This document shows positions 1 to 9,083 of a stretch of 64,000 bases of DNA, piece by piece. The notes under the pieces were generated by a model. It saw only the letters and a list, made by a program, of their open reading frames with translations, ran no database searches and was not told where the DNA came from. Position 1 is the first letter of the stretch. Each line of letters opens with the position of its first letter. Origin of the DNA: Thiothrix subterranea (GTDB lineage: Bacteria; Pseudomonadota; Gammaproteobacteria; Thiotrichales; Thiotrichaceae); the NCBI RefSeq assembly GCF_016772315.1, contig NZ_CP053482.1, forward strand, positions 2,170,001 through 2,234,000, written 5' to 3'. A program made the position numbers and the translations under genes.

Positions 1-1
1 T

Positions 2-1747
2 CTGGCGGCGTTGATGTCGGAACTGACTAAAAGCGTGGTGGTGTGCAATCTGGATGGGCGGATTTTACTGTACAACAATCGAGCGCGGATGCAGTTTAGG
101 GCGTTGTCGCAAGCGCCCGGTGTGGCGGGTGGCGGCGAATTGATTGGCTTGGGGCGGTCGGTTTACGGCGTGTTTGACCGCAAATTGGTGATGCACGCGC
201 TGGAAAATATCCAGCACCGTTTGCAACGCGGTGCATCTGCACCTTCCGCGCAGTTTATTACCACGACGCAAACGGGGCAGTTATTGCGGGCGCAAATGGC
301 TCCGGTACGTTCGGTGCAAACAGTGGCGGGTGAGCCGGTACAAATGACGGGTTTTGTGCTAATGCTCGATAATATTACCCGCGAATTTGAGGCGCAATCT
401 CGCCAAGATCATATTTTGCATACACTGACGGAACGTAGCCGTGCCGCGCTGGGTAATATGCAGGCGGCGCTGGATATTCTGGAATACCCCGATGTAGAGC
501 CAGACATGCGCGAGCGCTTGCTGACGGTATTGCGCGAGGAAACCGAAGGCTTGGGAACGCGCTTGCGTGAACTCAAGTCGTCGGCGTTGGATAGCACGGT
601 GTTGCGCTGGCCGCTGGAAGACATGCTGGGCGCGGATTTGGTGGCAGCCGCGATTCGCCGTATCGAAGCCTTGGGTGGGTTGTCTGTAGTGGCGACCGAG
701 ATTGATGATTCTTTGTGGCTGAAGGTGGAAAGTTTTTCGTTGTTGCAAGCCTTGTCGTATTTGGCGGAACGTTTGCGCCAAGAATGCGTGATTAATACGG
801 TGCAATTGCGCTTGAGCATGGGAACGGGTCGAGCGCAATTGGATTTGTGCTGGACACCGAGTGCCGCGAAGTTGACCGATAAAGTCGTGCCGGGGTGGGA
901 ACATGATCCGATGCGTTCGGGGGGCGAAGATACCTCGCTGACGATTCAGGATGTGGTGGAACGCCACGGCGGGGCGTTCTGGTTTGAACGCGAAGCGGAG
1001 ACGGGTACGGTATTTTTCCGCTTCTTATTGCCGTTGGCAGCGCCGCAGGAACAGTTGGAAACCAGCAGCGTGGTGCGCAATGAAAGCCGCCCGGAATACT
1101 ACGACTTCGACTTGTTCCAAGCCTCGGCGCAATCGCGTTCCTTGGAAGACAGTAAGTTGAGCGAATTGTCGTTCACGGTATTTGATACCGAAACCACGGG
1201 GCTAGACCCAGCGAATGGCGATGAAATCATTCAGATTGCGGCAGTGCGCATTGTGAATGGCAAGCTGTTGCGCCATGAAAACTTTGATCAATTGGTTGAC
1301 CCGAAGCGCAATATTCCAGCGATTACGATTCCGATTCATGGGATTACGCCGGAAATGGTGCGCGGGCAGCCAACGATTGACAAGGTGTTACCGGCGTTTC
1401 ATCAGTTTGCGCAAGACACGGTGTTGGTGGCACACAATGCGGCGTTTGATATGCGCTGTTTGCAGGTGAAGGAAAAAGTCACGGGGATGGTGTTTGATCA
1501 TCCGGTGATGGATACCTTGCTGTTGTCGGCGGTGGTGCATCCGAATCAGGAATCACATCGCTTGGAGGCGATTACCGAGCGCTTTAATATCAATATTTTG
1601 GGGCGGCATACCGCGCTGGGGGATGCGATGGCAACGGCGGAAGTGTTTATGCGCTTGATTCCATTGCTGGCTGAAATGGGGATTTATACGCTGGGGCAGG
1701 CGCGGGAAGCGGCGCAGAAGACGTATTATGCGCGGTTGAAATATTAG
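2..1747 (+). CDS. PAS/histidine-kinase-like sensor fused to a DEDDh 3'-5' exonuclease (5' partial)
   Basis: The frame is open from the first bases of the window, so the N-terminus lies upstream; the nearest internal starts are TTG at 11 and ATG at 14. Numbered from 11, one sees a PAS-like segment (about 1-125), a histidine-kinase-like region (about 130-345) whose phospho-acceptor box is replaced by TERSRAAL, and a DEDDh exonuclease domain (about 385-560). The exonuclease keeps Exo I FDTETTGLDP, Exo II HNAAFDM and Exo III HTALGDA, so all catalytic acids and the His are present. Relatives are often annotated as DNA polymerase III epsilon-like because of this domain, but the sensor fusion argues against it being the replicative proofreader. 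A signal-responsive nuclease is inference. It lies 64 bases upstream of rpoZ. Confidence 0.8.
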   Translation: MAALMSELTKSVVVCNLDGRILLYNNRARMQFRALSQAPGVAGGGELIGLGRSVYGVFDRKLVMHALENIQHRLQRGASAPSAQFITTTQTGQLLRAQMAPVRSVQTVAGEPVQMTGFVLMLDNITREFEAQSRQDHILHTLTERSRAALGNMQAALDILEYPDVEPDMRERLLTVLREETEGLGTRLRELKSSALDSTVLRWPLEDMLGADLVAAAIRRIEALGGLSVVATEIDDSLWLKVESFSLLQALSYLAERLRQECVINTVQLRLSMGTGRAQLDLCWTPSAAKLTDKVVPGWEHDPMRSGGEDTSLTIQDVVERHGGAFWFEREAETGTVFFRFLLPLAAPQEQLETSSVVRNESRPEYYDFDLFQASAQSRSLEDSKLSELSFTVFDTETTGLDPANGDEIIQIAAVRIVNGKLLRHENFDQLVDPKRNIPAITIPIHGITPEMVRGQPTIDKVLPAFHQFAQDTVLVAHNAAFDMRCLQVKEKVTGMVFDHPVMDTLLLSAVVHPNQESHRLEAITERFNINILGRHTALGDAMATAEVFMRLIPLLAEMGIYTLGQAREAAQKTYYARLKY

Positions 1748-1811
1748 GGTTGACCTTGGCTTGGATTCAGCTTAGCTTATCTGATTAATCAAATTTTAGA
1801 GCGAAACCAAG

Positions 1812-2030
1812 ATGGCACGTATTACGGTTGAAGATTGCCTACAGCATGTTGATAACAATTTTGCACTGGTATTGAAGGCGGCAAAACGCGCCCGTGACAT
1901 TTCCCACGGTGCACAACCGCTGGTGGCAGATGAAGGCGATAAGCCGACTGTCATTGCCCTGCGCGAAATTGCGGAAGGCTTGCTGGTGCAGAAACCGGTG
2001 GTGATTGCCACTGCCGCAATCGACGATTAA
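1812..2030 (+). CDS. rpoZ: DNA-directed RNA polymerase omega subunit
   Basis: This 72-residue protein begins [19 protein letters not shown] and has the omega-type core with [13 protein letters not shown] followed by [14 protein letters not shown]. Omega binds the beta-prime subunit, helps RNA polymerase assembly and contributes to ppGpp sensing. It is followed directly by a strong terminator and then by the RelA/SpoT homologue, matching the common gammaproteobacterial rpoZ-spoT order. Family length is usually 70-95 residues, so this is a short but complete copy. The Shine-Dalgarno signal ahead of the ATG is weak. Confidence 0.95.
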   Translation: MARITVEDCLQHVDNNFALVLKAAKRARDISHGAQPLVADEGDKPTVIALREIAEGLLVQKPVVIATAAIDD

Positions 2031-2041
2031 GACGGATAAAG

Positions 2042-2075
2042 AATACCCACTGCTACCTTGAGTGGGTATTTTTTT
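2042..2075 (+). terminator. Rho-independent terminator after rpoZ
   Basis: A 10-base arm AATACCCACT (2042-2051) pairs perfectly with AGTGGGTATT (2061-2070) around a 9-base loop and runs into a T tract. It separates rpoZ from the spoT-like gene, so the latter probably has its own promoter in 2076-2110 or is reached by read-through. Confidence 0.85.
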
Positions 2076-2122
2076 GAAGTTAATAATGCGACCTGACCTG
2101 ATACGCTCGGTGAGGATGTTTT

Positions 2123-4003
2123 ATGTCAGATGATGATGCATACCGTGGGGCTGCGCCAGACGAGCGCGGGGATGAATCGGGCAATAATAGGGGGGATGGC
2201 TTCCATGAATTCAATGAGCCGTCGTTTGAGCCGCCTGCTGAACCACCCGCCGAGCCGCCTGCACCTGCTCCCAAACCTAATTTTTCGCACAATGTCTTCC
2301 GTGTCTATAATTTGATGCAATTGGTTGAGCGTTATATGACGCCGACCGATTCGGCCAAAGTTTACGATGCTTTTCTGTTGGCTGCGGAAAAGCACGAAGG
2401 TCAGATGCGGGCAGATAAAGTCACCCCTTATATTACCCACCCCCTAGAAGTCGCCCGTACCTTGGCATTGTGGTATTTGGATGTGGATACCGTTTGTGCG
2501 GCCTTGTTACACGATGTTCCTGAAGATACCGACTGTACCAATGAAGAAATCGTGGAGAAATTTGGGTCTACGGTAGGGCATTTGGTTGGCGGTGTTACCA
2601 AGTTAAAGCGTAACGATGAATTGCCGACCAAACAGGCGGTGACGATTGCCAGTTACCGTAAAATGATGCAAGCGATGACCCAGGATTTTCGGGTGGTGCT
2701 GGTTAAATTGGCCGATCGTTTACACAATATGAAAACTTTGGGCAATGTTGAGCCAGACAAGCGGCGGCGAGTGGCACGGGAAACTTCCACGACCTACGTG
2801 ACCTTGGCGCGGCGCATGGGGATGAATATTATCCGCCGTGAATTGCAGTGGCTCTCGTTTCAAGGTTTGTACCCTTGGCGCAGCAGCATTATGGAGCGGG
2901 CGCTGGAGAAGTATCTGCAAGAAAATGAAGAGAAGCATGAGCAAATCTTCAAAAGTACCGCCGATGCGCTGGATGTCAGCATTCCGGGGAGCAGCGTGCT
3001 GGTCTGGGAAAAAAATCTGTTCCGGGTGTATGAGCAGTGTCGTCGCAAAAAGGTCGGTTTCCGCCAACAGTGGGATTTGCTGGAAATCAGCGTCCAAGTC
3101 GCTGAAGTGGAAGAGTGCTACCGCGCTTTAGGCATTATTCACAGTTTATTCAAGCCGCGCATGGGGATGGTCAGGGATTTTATTGCCGCACCCAGAGCGT
3201 ATGGTTTTCAGTCATTGCAAACCACGGTGACGGCATCCAATGGGCAGGTGGTGCGTTTCCAAATCCAAACCCGCGAAATGTATCAGGTGGCGCAATTGGG
3301 CGTTGCCGCGCGTTGGAATCATGCGTCAGGGACACGCGCTTACACCCAAGGGGTATTCGATGGCTGGGTCGAACAGGTTAAGGCGTTCGATAGTCAGGCG
3401 CAGAATTCGGACGAATTCTATGCGGCGATGCAAGGCGATATGTTCCAGACCGAGATTTACGCCTACACCCCGGAAGGCGATGTCAAAGAATTGCCGCGTG
3501 GTGCGACCTTGGTGGATTTTGCTTACGCGGTGCACACCGAATTAGGGCATCGTTGCGTGAAAGCCAAGGTCGATGGCGTGGAACGTTCCTTGCGCAGCCG
3601 TGTGCCGAATAATATGGCGACGATTGAAATTATCTGCGGTGACAAGCCGAGTCCAGAGGTGAATTGGCTGAATTTCGTGAAGACGAGCAAGGCGTTATAT
3701 GCGATTCGCAGTTGGTTGCGTCAGCACAATGCGTTGCCCGAATGGGGCGAAAATGGCGAGGGGCAGAAGCTGTTAGCCGGTATTGTGGTGGAAGTGCGTG
3801 ATGTGAAAGGCATGTTACGCCAAATTACCAAATGCTTGGACGGTTTGGATGTGAATATCGTTGATCTGAAGATCAGTGGCGAGGGGCGTATCAAGCAAGA
3901 TGCTTTTACCATCCAAGTCGATGATCAAGGGCATTTACAAGAAGTCATTCGTCAGCTAAAACATATACCGAATGTATTGGATGTAAGCAAATTGACGAAA
4001 TAA
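2123..4003 (+). CDS. spoT: RelA/SpoT family protein, hydrolase motifs intact, synthetase motifs degenerate
   Basis: A 626-residue RSH protein with a Pro/Glu-rich N-terminal tail (about 1-55), HD hydrolase domain, synthetase domain, TGS domain (about 445-510) and C-terminal ACT domain (about 550-626). The hydrolase keeps ITHPLEVA (H106), LLHDVPEDT (H130, D131, E134, D135) and [10 protein letters not shown]. The synthetase does not: the GRxKHxYSI-type box reads [19 protein letters not shown] reads YGFQSLQ, and VEIQIRT reads VRFQIQT, which loses the catalytic Glu. The first is a weak alignment; the other two are clear. The expected activity is (p)ppGpp breakdown only. ATG 2123 has TGAGGA six bases upstream. 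The downstream ridA-ppx genes follow at once, so the three probably form one transcript. Confidence 0.9.
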   Translation: MSDDDAYRGAAPDERGDESGNNRGDGFHEFNEPSFEPPAEPPAEPPAPAPKPNFSHNVFRVYNLMQLVERYMTPTDSAKVYDAFLLAAEKHEGQMRADKVTPYITHPLEVARTLALWYLDVDTVCAALLHDVPEDTDCTNEEIVEKFGSTVGHLVGGVTKLKRNDELPTKQAVTIASYRKMMQAMTQDFRVVLVKLADRLHNMKTLGNVEPDKRRRVARETSTTYVTLARRMGMNIIRRELQWLSFQGLYPWRSSIMERALEKYLQENEEKHEQIFKSTADALDVSIPGSSVLVWEKNLFRVYEQCRRKKVGFRQQWDLLEISVQVAEVEECYRALGIIHSLFKPRMGMVRDFIAAPRAYGFQSLQTTVTASNGQVVRFQIQTREMYQVAQLGVAARWNHASGTRAYTQGVFDGWVEQVKAFDSQAQNSDEFYAAMQGDMFQTEIYAYTPEGDVKELPRGATLVDFAYAVHTELGHRCVKAKVDGVERSLRSRVPNNMATIEIICGDKPSPEVNWLNFVKTSKALYAIRSWLRQHNALPEWGENGEGQKLLAGIVVEVRDVKGMLRQITKCLDGLDVNIVDLKISGEGRIKQDAFTIQVDDQGHLQEVIRQLKHIPNVLDVSKLTK

Positions 4004-4011
4004 GGAACTTC

Positions 4012-4395
4012 ATGAACAAGAGCATCATTTCTACACCTGACGCGCCACAGGCGATTGGCACGTATTCGCAAGCAGTACGGGCGGGCGATACCGTTTATTT
4101 GTCCGGGCAAATTCCCTTAGTTCCCGCCACCATGCAAATGGTGGCGGGTGATATTGCCGCGCAAGTGCGTCAAGTGTTTGACAATTTGTCTGCTGTGGCG
4201 AAAGCAGCGGGTGGTTCGCTGAATGATTGCGTGAAAGTGCATGTCTTTCTGACCGATTTGGTGAATTTCCCCGTCGTGAATCAGGTGATGGCAGAATATT
4301 TTGTGGAACCCTACCCCGCTCGTGCCGCGATTGGCGTCGCCGCATTGCCGCGCGGTGCAGACGTGGAAGTCGATGCCATTATGGTCTTGGGCTAA
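4012..4395 (+). CDS. ridA: RidA family reactive enamine/imine deaminase
   Basis: The 127-residue length is normal for RidA. Conserved features are the N-terminal [12 protein letters not shown], the substrate-binding Arg in PARAAIGV and the C-terminal [15 protein letters not shown]. RidA hydrolyses reactive 2-aminoacrylate and related imines produced by PLP enzymes, which prevents their damage. It starts 8 bases after the spoT-like stop and is followed after 3 bases by ppx, so co-transcription is very likely. The spoT-ridA order is widespread in proteobacteria. Confidence 0.93.
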   Translation: MNKSIISTPDAPQAIGTYSQAVRAGDTVYLSGQIPLVPATMQMVAGDIAAQVRQVFDNLSAVAKAAGGSLNDCVKVHVFLTDLVNFPVVNQVMAEYFVEPYPARAAIGVAALPRGADVEVDAIMVLG

Positions 4396-4398
4396 GCC

Positions 4399-5898
4399 AT
4401 GACAAACGGGCAAATGCCGTACAAGCTGGCAACCATTGACTTGGGGTCGAACAGTTTCCACATGATCGTGGTGCAGATTGATGCATTTGGGCAAGTCACT
4501 ATCCTCGATCGCTTGCGTGAGCCGGTGCGTTTGGGCGGCGGGCTGGATGCGAAAGGCAATTTGAGTTTGGAGGCGCAACAGCGGGCGGTCGATTGCCTGC
4601 GGCGTTTTGGTGAACGAATTCGGGATTTTCCTTCCGAGAATGTAGCAGCCGTTGGCACGAATACCTTGCGCCTGACCAAAAATTCCCGCGAGTTTTTGCA
4701 TCGGGCGGAAGCGGCGTTGGGGCATCCGATTGCGGTGATCAGCGGGCGTGAAGAGGCGCGTTTGATCTACCTCGGTGTGTCACATTCCCTCGCTAAAGAT
4801 CAGCAAGGCAAGCGCTTTGTGATGGACATTGGCGGTGGCAGCACCGAGCTGATCATTGGGCAGGGTTTCGAGCCATTGCATCTGGAAAGTTTGCGCATGG
4901 GGTGTGTCAGCAGCACCTTGGCATTCTTCCCCGATGGCAAGCTGGTGAAAGCGTGTTGGGATAAAGCGGTTACGGCAGCCTTGTTGGAGTTGCGCCCGAT
5001 CAAAGCGGCTTACCGGGCAATTGGCTGGGAATCGGCAACCGGCGCATCTGGCACCATTCGGGCGGTAAAAAAAGTCATTCAGCAAACCGGGCTTGCGCCT
5101 TACGGCATTACCTTGGAGCACATGTACCGCGTGCGTGACATGATGATCGAGGCGGGGCATATCGACAAACTGAAATTGCCGGGGTTGAGTGAGGAGCGCA
5201 AGCCGGTGTTTGCCGGTGGTTTGGCGGTGCTGATTGCGGTATTTGAGGCGCTGAAAATTGACCGGATGTTGGTCTCTGATGGGGCATTGCGTGAAGGCTT
5301 GGTGTACGACCGGCTGGAACGTTACCAGCACGATGATATTCGTGATAAAACGGTGCGGGCTTGGCAACAGCGTTTTCAAGTTGATCAGGGCTATGCGACG
5401 GCAGTGCATTTGACTGCGCTTAAATTGTTCAACCGTTGCCGTGATGATTGGAAACTGCCAAGCCATTTGGCGGAATTGCTGGGTTGGGCGGCGGATTTGC
5501 ACGAATTGGGGCTGGCAGTGTCGCATTCTAGCTATCACAAACACGGTGGCTATTTGCTGGAATATGCCGACTTGCCGGGGTTTTCCAATGAGGAACAACG
5601 CTGGTTGAGCGTGTTAGTGCGCACCCACCGGCAGAAAATTTCCAGCAAATTGTTTGGTTTGTTGAACGCGGAAGATCACCAGAATGCGCTGTATCTGTGC
5701 GTATTGCTGCGTTTGGCGGTGTTGTTGCACCGTTCGCATAAGGAAATGGCGCCGCGTATTGAGCGGCTTCGCGTGGGTAAAAACCGGGTTGAGCTGCGCT
5801 TTGCTGATGACATCCGCGCCAAAAAGCCGTTATTGCTGGCGGATTTGGAACGCGAGCAGGTGTTTTTGAAAGCGGTGAAGGTTGAGCTGGTGTTTTGA
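4399..5898 (+). CDS. ppx: Exopolyphosphatase of the Ppx/GppA family
   Basis: A 499-residue protein of the ASKHA fold. The phosphate-1 motif is IDLGSNSFHMIV near residue 12 and the phosphate-2 motif is VMDIGGGSTELIIG near 140. The C-terminal half is the HD-like helical domain of long Ppx proteins, with LHELGLAVSHSSYHKHGGY. It cleaves terminal phosphates from polyphosphate; GppA members also convert pppGpp to ppGpp. Sequence alone does not separate Ppx from GppA here. Its place directly behind spoT and ridA ties polyphosphate and (p)ppGpp metabolism together. Confidence 0.9.
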   Translation: MTNGQMPYKLATIDLGSNSFHMIVVQIDAFGQVTILDRLREPVRLGGGLDAKGNLSLEAQQRAVDCLRRFGERIRDFPSENVAAVGTNTLRLTKNSREFLHRAEAALGHPIAVISGREEARLIYLGVSHSLAKDQQGKRFVMDIGGGSTELIIGQGFEPLHLESLRMGCVSSTLAFFPDGKLVKACWDKAVTAALLELRPIKAAYRAIGWESATGASGTIRAVKKVIQQTGLAPYGITLEHMYRVRDMMIEAGHIDKLKLPGLSEERKPVFAGGLAVLIAVFEALKIDRMLVSDGALREGLVYDRLERYQHDDIRDKTVRAWQQRFQVDQGYATAVHLTALKLFNRCRDDWKLPSHLAELLGWAADLHELGLAVSHSSYHKHGGYLLEYADLPGFSNEEQRWLSVLVRTHRQKISSKLFGLLNAEDHQNALYLCVLLRLAVLLHRSHKEMAPRIERLRVGKNRVELRFADDIRAKKPLLLADLEREQVFLKAVKVELVF

Positions 5899-5997
5899 GC
5901 CGTAATCGCTGAATTTTGCGGCGCATAACTTGACAGCGCCCCTATCTCCATTAGAATATCAGTAAGTTTTAATATTTCTTTGGATGTAGGGTTGTTT

Positions 5998-6330
5998 ATG
6001 TTTGGAATTCGTGAAGTTGACGCTGCTGGTTTGCAAAAAATGTTGGATTCCGGTGAAAAAGTCCGCTTAATTGATGTGCGTTCCGCCTCGGAAGTGGCGC
6101 AGGGCATTATCGAAGGCTCAGAATTCATGCCCTTGCACACCCTGCCCTTGCGCATGAATGACCTCCCCAAAGATGAAACGCTCGTGTTTTATTGCCGTAG
6201 CGGCGCACGTTCGGCACAAGCCTGTATGTTTTTAGCACAGAACACCGGCATCGAAGCGGTGAACTTACGCGGTGGAATTATCGCGTGGTATCAATCAGGT
6301 ATGAAAGTTGTGTTACCAAACGCTGCCTAA
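5998..6330 (+). CDS. Single-domain rhodanese sulfurtransferase
   Basis: About 110 residues forming one rhodanese domain. The active-site loop is CRSGARSAQ with the catalytic Cys, preceded by LIDVRSASE and followed by NLRGGIIAW, all standard for the family. It would carry persulfide sulfur to an acceptor in the cytoplasm; no signal peptide is seen. ATG 5998 is preferred over the in-frame TTG at 5980 because it gives the normal N-terminus. It lies 89 bases upstream of a DsrE2-like gene; the rhodanese/TusA/DsrE2 gene group is a known sulfur-transfer module of sulfur oxidisers. No TusA gene is seen here. Confidence 0.88.
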   Translation: MFGIREVDAAGLQKMLDSGEKVRLIDVRSASEVAQGIIEGSEFMPLHTLPLRMNDLPKDETLVFYCRSGARSAQACMFLAQNTGIEAVNLRGGIIAWYQSGMKVVLPNAA

Positions 6331-6419
6331 ATAAGAGAATTCTGTTATAGTCGGAAGGGTATTTGAGAGAGGTGGGTCTTATTGACCTGTGAGTTACAAT
6401 TTATCATGAGACATCAAGC

Positions 6420-6884
6420 ATGAGCAAAAAGCTGGCGATCATCGCAACGAAAGGTACATTGGATTGGGGCTACCCTCCGTTCATTTTAGCATCCACTGCG
6501 GCTGCACTCGGTTATGACGTACAGATTTTCTTCACGTTCTACGGCTTGCAATTGCTGAAGAAAGACCTGAATCTGCAAGTTAGCCCATTGGGGAATCCGG
6601 GTATGCCAATGCCGTTCCCTGTGCCAGTCCTGATGCAGGCGTTGCCGGGTATGCAGGCCATGATGACCTCCATGATGAAAAAGAAAATGGCGGACAAGGG
6701 CGTGGCGGATTTGGCGGAATTGCGTGAACTGTGTCAGGAAGCGGATGTCAAATTCATCGCGTGCCAAATGACGGTTGACCTGTTCGAGATGGAGACCAAA
6801 GACTTCATTGGCGATGTGGAATACGCGGGTGCGGCGATGTTCTTCGATTTCGCGGGTGATGCCGACATTTGCTTGTACATCTGA
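6420..6884 (+). CDS. DsrE2-like (DsrE/DsrF/DsrH-like) sulfur-transfer protein
   Basis: The 154-residue protein starts KKLAIIATKGTLDWGYPPF and has the DsrE2 pattern: an early nucleotide-fold strand, a hydrophobic Met/Pro-rich segment (about 60-85) and a conserved Cys in FIACQMTVDLF near 120. The family is membrane-associated and is thought to accept sulfur from TusA or rhodanese in cytoplasmic sulfur oxidation. Two Cys are visible in the C-terminal half. The promoter region 6340-6351 has an extended -10-like TGTTATAGT, and the gene ends at a strong terminator. Confidence 0.85.
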   Translation: MSKKLAIIATKGTLDWGYPPFILASTAAALGYDVQIFFTFYGLQLLKKDLNLQVSPLGNPGMPMPFPVPVLMQALPGMQAMMTSMMKKKMADKGVADLAELRELCQEADVKFIACQMTVDLFEMETKDFIGDVEYAGAAMFFDFAGDADICLYI

Positions 6885-6910
6885 TTTCCGAAGGTTATTA
6901 GACAGTCACT

Positions 6911-6937
6911 AAAAAGCCGGGTATATCCCGGCTTTTT
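6911..6937 (+). terminator. Rho-independent terminator after the DsrE2-like gene
   Basis: AAAAAGCCGGG (6911-6921) pairs with CCCGGCTTTTT (6927-6937) around the 5-base loop TATAT. The stem is perfect and ends in a T run, so it is a good intrinsic terminator. Its A/T flanks are symmetrical and it could also act on the minus strand. Confidence 0.88.
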
Positions 6938-6955
6938 ACTTGGAGAAGGCGTAGT

Positions 6956-7570
6956 ATGAAAATTATGATTATTAGCGGCAGCCATCGCAACCATTCGCAA
7001 AGCGACAAAGTAGCGCATCACATCGCGCAAGCGTTGCTGGATAATAAGCAAGCAACCGCGACGGAAGTGTTTTCCTTGGCAGGCAATCCGTTACCGCTGT
7101 GGGATGAAGGCATTTGGAACGGCGATGCCAACTGGCAGGCATTACTCAACCCTTTATCGGAAAAACTGGCAGCCAGTGATGGGTTTGTCATCATTGCCCC
7201 GGAATGGCACGGGCAAGTACCGGCGGGGCTAAAGAATTTCTTTTTGCTGTGGGGAGCGGGTGAACTCGCGCATAAACCGGCCTTGATTGTGGCGGTTTCC
7301 TCATCCGATGGTGGCGCTTACCCCGTAGCAGAATTGCGGATGAGCAGTTACAAAAATAACCGTATTTGCTACATTCCTGAACAATTAATTGTGCGCAATG
7401 TGGAATCTGTCCTCAATGCGGATCCGACACAAAACCAACCGGAAGCGGACACTTATTTCCGTGAGCGTATTGTGTATGCCGGGGGAATCCTCTGCGCTTA
7501 TGCAACGGCACTGAAAAGTGTGCGCGAATCCGGTGTGACTGAAACGGATGTGTTCCGTTTCGGCATGTAA
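6956..7570 (+). CDS. NAD(P)H-dependent FMN reductase-like flavoprotein
   Basis: The 204-residue protein has a flavodoxin-like fold. The FMN phosphate loop is SGSHRNHSQS near residue 7, and the second conserved element is APEWHGQVPAGLKNFF near 82, the counterpart of PEYNGSIPGVLKN in the NADPH-dependent FMN reductase family. Members reduce FMN, quinones or azo compounds; the substrate here cannot be told. It begins 18 bases after a terminator and is followed after 15 bases by a metallophosphoesterase, so those two may be co-transcribed. Confidence 0.8.
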   Translation: MKIMIISGSHRNHSQSDKVAHHIAQALLDNKQATATEVFSLAGNPLPLWDEGIWNGDANWQALLNPLSEKLAASDGFVIIAPEWHGQVPAGLKNFFLLWGAGELAHKPALIVAVSSSDGGAYPVAELRMSSYKNNRICYIPEQLIVRNVESVLNADPTQNQPEADTYFRERIVYAGGILCAYATALKSVRESGVTETDVFRFGM

Positions 7571-7585
7571 CCAGAGGCTACTAGC

Positions 7586-8449
7586 ATGTTGAAAGCAGCG
7601 GCAATGACACCCCAGCGGGTACTTAACCGCATCGGGCGCATGAATTATTTCCACGATGATCGCCACGCGGAACGCACCAATGAAATTCGTTGGCTGGTGG
7701 AAGAATTCGTGGAAATTCCGGTGAAAAATTTGCCGCCAGCGTTGGAGGGTTTCACGATTGTGCAGCTCACCGACATGCATTTGCGCCCCTACACACAGGT
7801 CGAACACATTGAGCGGGCGGTGGAAAAAACCAACGCCCTCAAACCGGATTTGGTCGTATTAACAGGCGATTACGTGTGGCATGACGGCGAAGATATTCTC
7901 GACCTTGTACCCGTGTTGGCGCGATTGAATGCGCGTTACGGCGTGTTTGCGGTCATGGGCAACCACGATATTAAAACTGACCCGGTATTGATTGAAGCCA
8001 CTTTCGCCAAGCACGGGATTCCGGTATTGCGCAATGAAGGCTTGGATATTCAGCACAGTGGCGGCGTGTTTCATCTGGCGGGCATTGACGATGGTTGGCT
8101 CGGTAAACCTGACATTAAGGCGACATTGGATAAATTACGCGGTAACAAGCCGGTGGTATTGCTGGCACATGAGCCGGATATGCTGGATTGGTACGCGGAT
8201 GATACCCGTATCTCGTTGCAATTATCCGGGCATACGCACGGCGGACAAGTGCAACTCAAACCGGGTAAGCCGTTTATCCGTCCGTACTTGGGGCGTAAAT
8301 ACGTGCAGGGGCTGTATCGGGTGAATGAGTCGTGGGTTTATACCAGTCGCGGGATTGGCTCTACTGGCTTGCCGATTCGTCGGAATTGTTCGCCTGAAAT
8401 TACCCATGTTACCTTGGTGGCTGGCGATTATTATTCCTTAGCGGCATGA
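7586..8449 (+). CDS. Calcineurin-like metallophosphoesterase (YkuE/YaeI type)
   Basis: All metal-binding motifs are present in order: TDMHLRP (residues about 58-64), LTGDYVWH, MGNHDIK, a His in LLAHEPDML, and SGHTHGGQ. The 287-residue length and the C-terminal IRPYLGRKYVQGLY and TSRGIGSTGLPIR segments match the YkuE/YaeI group of phosphodiesterases. Unlike many members there is no N-terminal twin-arginine signal or membrane anchor, so it is predicted to be cytoplasmic. AGAGG eight bases upstream supports ATG 7586; ATG 7604 is an alternative. Confidence 0.87.
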   Translation: MLKAAAMTPQRVLNRIGRMNYFHDDRHAERTNEIRWLVEEFVEIPVKNLPPALEGFTIVQLTDMHLRPYTQVEHIERAVEKTNALKPDLVVLTGDYVWHDGEDILDLVPVLARLNARYGVFAVMGNHDIKTDPVLIEATFAKHGIPVLRNEGLDIQHSGGVFHLAGIDDGWLGKPDIKATLDKLRGNKPVVLLAHEPDMLDWYADDTRISLQLSGHTHGGQVQLKPGKPFIRPYLGRKYVQGLYRVNESWVYTSRGIGSTGLPIRRNCSPEITHVTLVAGDYYSLAA

Positions 8450-8587
8450 CAGTTTGTCTGAAAAGCTTGGGTATTCGGGCGCTGCGTTGGGTAAACTGTT
8501 GAGCATAAAGTCCTTTGGTAAGCGCACGCTTGCTCAGTAGGTCGGTTAGTCTGTAATAATTACAAAAACAACGAACTAGGTTAAAGT

Positions 8588-9073
8588 GTGAATATGCCTG
8601 ATACCCTAAATAATACGCCTGAACGCGACCTGACCGGCCTGAAAGTTGTCGTCGTGGATGACAGCAAAACCATTCTGCGCACTGCTGAGGTGTTACTCAC
8701 TGAGCAGGGGTGTTGGGTGGTGACTGCCGGTGATGGCTTTGAGTCCTTGTCAAAAATAGCGTCTTTTAAACCGGATGTTATTTTCGTGGATATTATGATG
8801 CCACGCTTAGATGGCTATCAAACCTGTTCACTCATCAAGGCAAATCGCCAGTACCGTGATACCCCGGTTATTCTCTTGTCGAGCAAAGACAGCATTTTTG
8901 ATATGGCGCGAGGGCGATTGGCGGGTTCTGATAAGTACCTAACCAAACCGTTCACCAAAGATGATTTGCTGGCAGCTATTTACACGCACGTCAAGTTACC
9001 GGAAGCATCCAAACCAGCGGTAACGCCAGCAGAAACGCCAGAACCTCCCTTCATTGATCTGATTGACGAGTAA
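8588..9073 (+). CDS. pilG: Type IV pilus response regulator PilG
   Basis: A receiver domain (about 17-135) with the acidic pair VVVDDS, the phosphorylatable Asp in FVDIMMPRLDGY and the Lys in YLTKPFTK, followed by a Pro/Ala-rich tail. PilG-type regulators take phosphate from ChpA and promote pilus extension. It opens the gene set pilG-pilH-pilI-pilJ-chpA-chpC. GTG 8588 is chosen because TAGG sits seven bases upstream; ATG 8594 is possible. The preceding 138-base gap probably carries the operon promoter. Confidence 0.88.
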   Translation: MNMPDTLNNTPERDLTGLKVVVVDDSKTILRTAEVLLTEQGCWVVTAGDGFESLSKIASFKPDVIFVDIMMPRLDGYQTCSLIKANRQYRDTPVILLSSKDSIFDMARGRLAGSDKYLTKPFTKDDLLAAIYTHVKLPEASKPAVTPAETPEPPFIDLIDE

Positions 9074-9083
9074 GGGGAATGTT

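Noticed and set aside
8450-8587. Possible tRNA or small RNA in the gap before pilG
   Set aside because: No cloverleaf-like set of arms or terminator hairpin was found; it is more likely the promoter region of the pil-chp genes.
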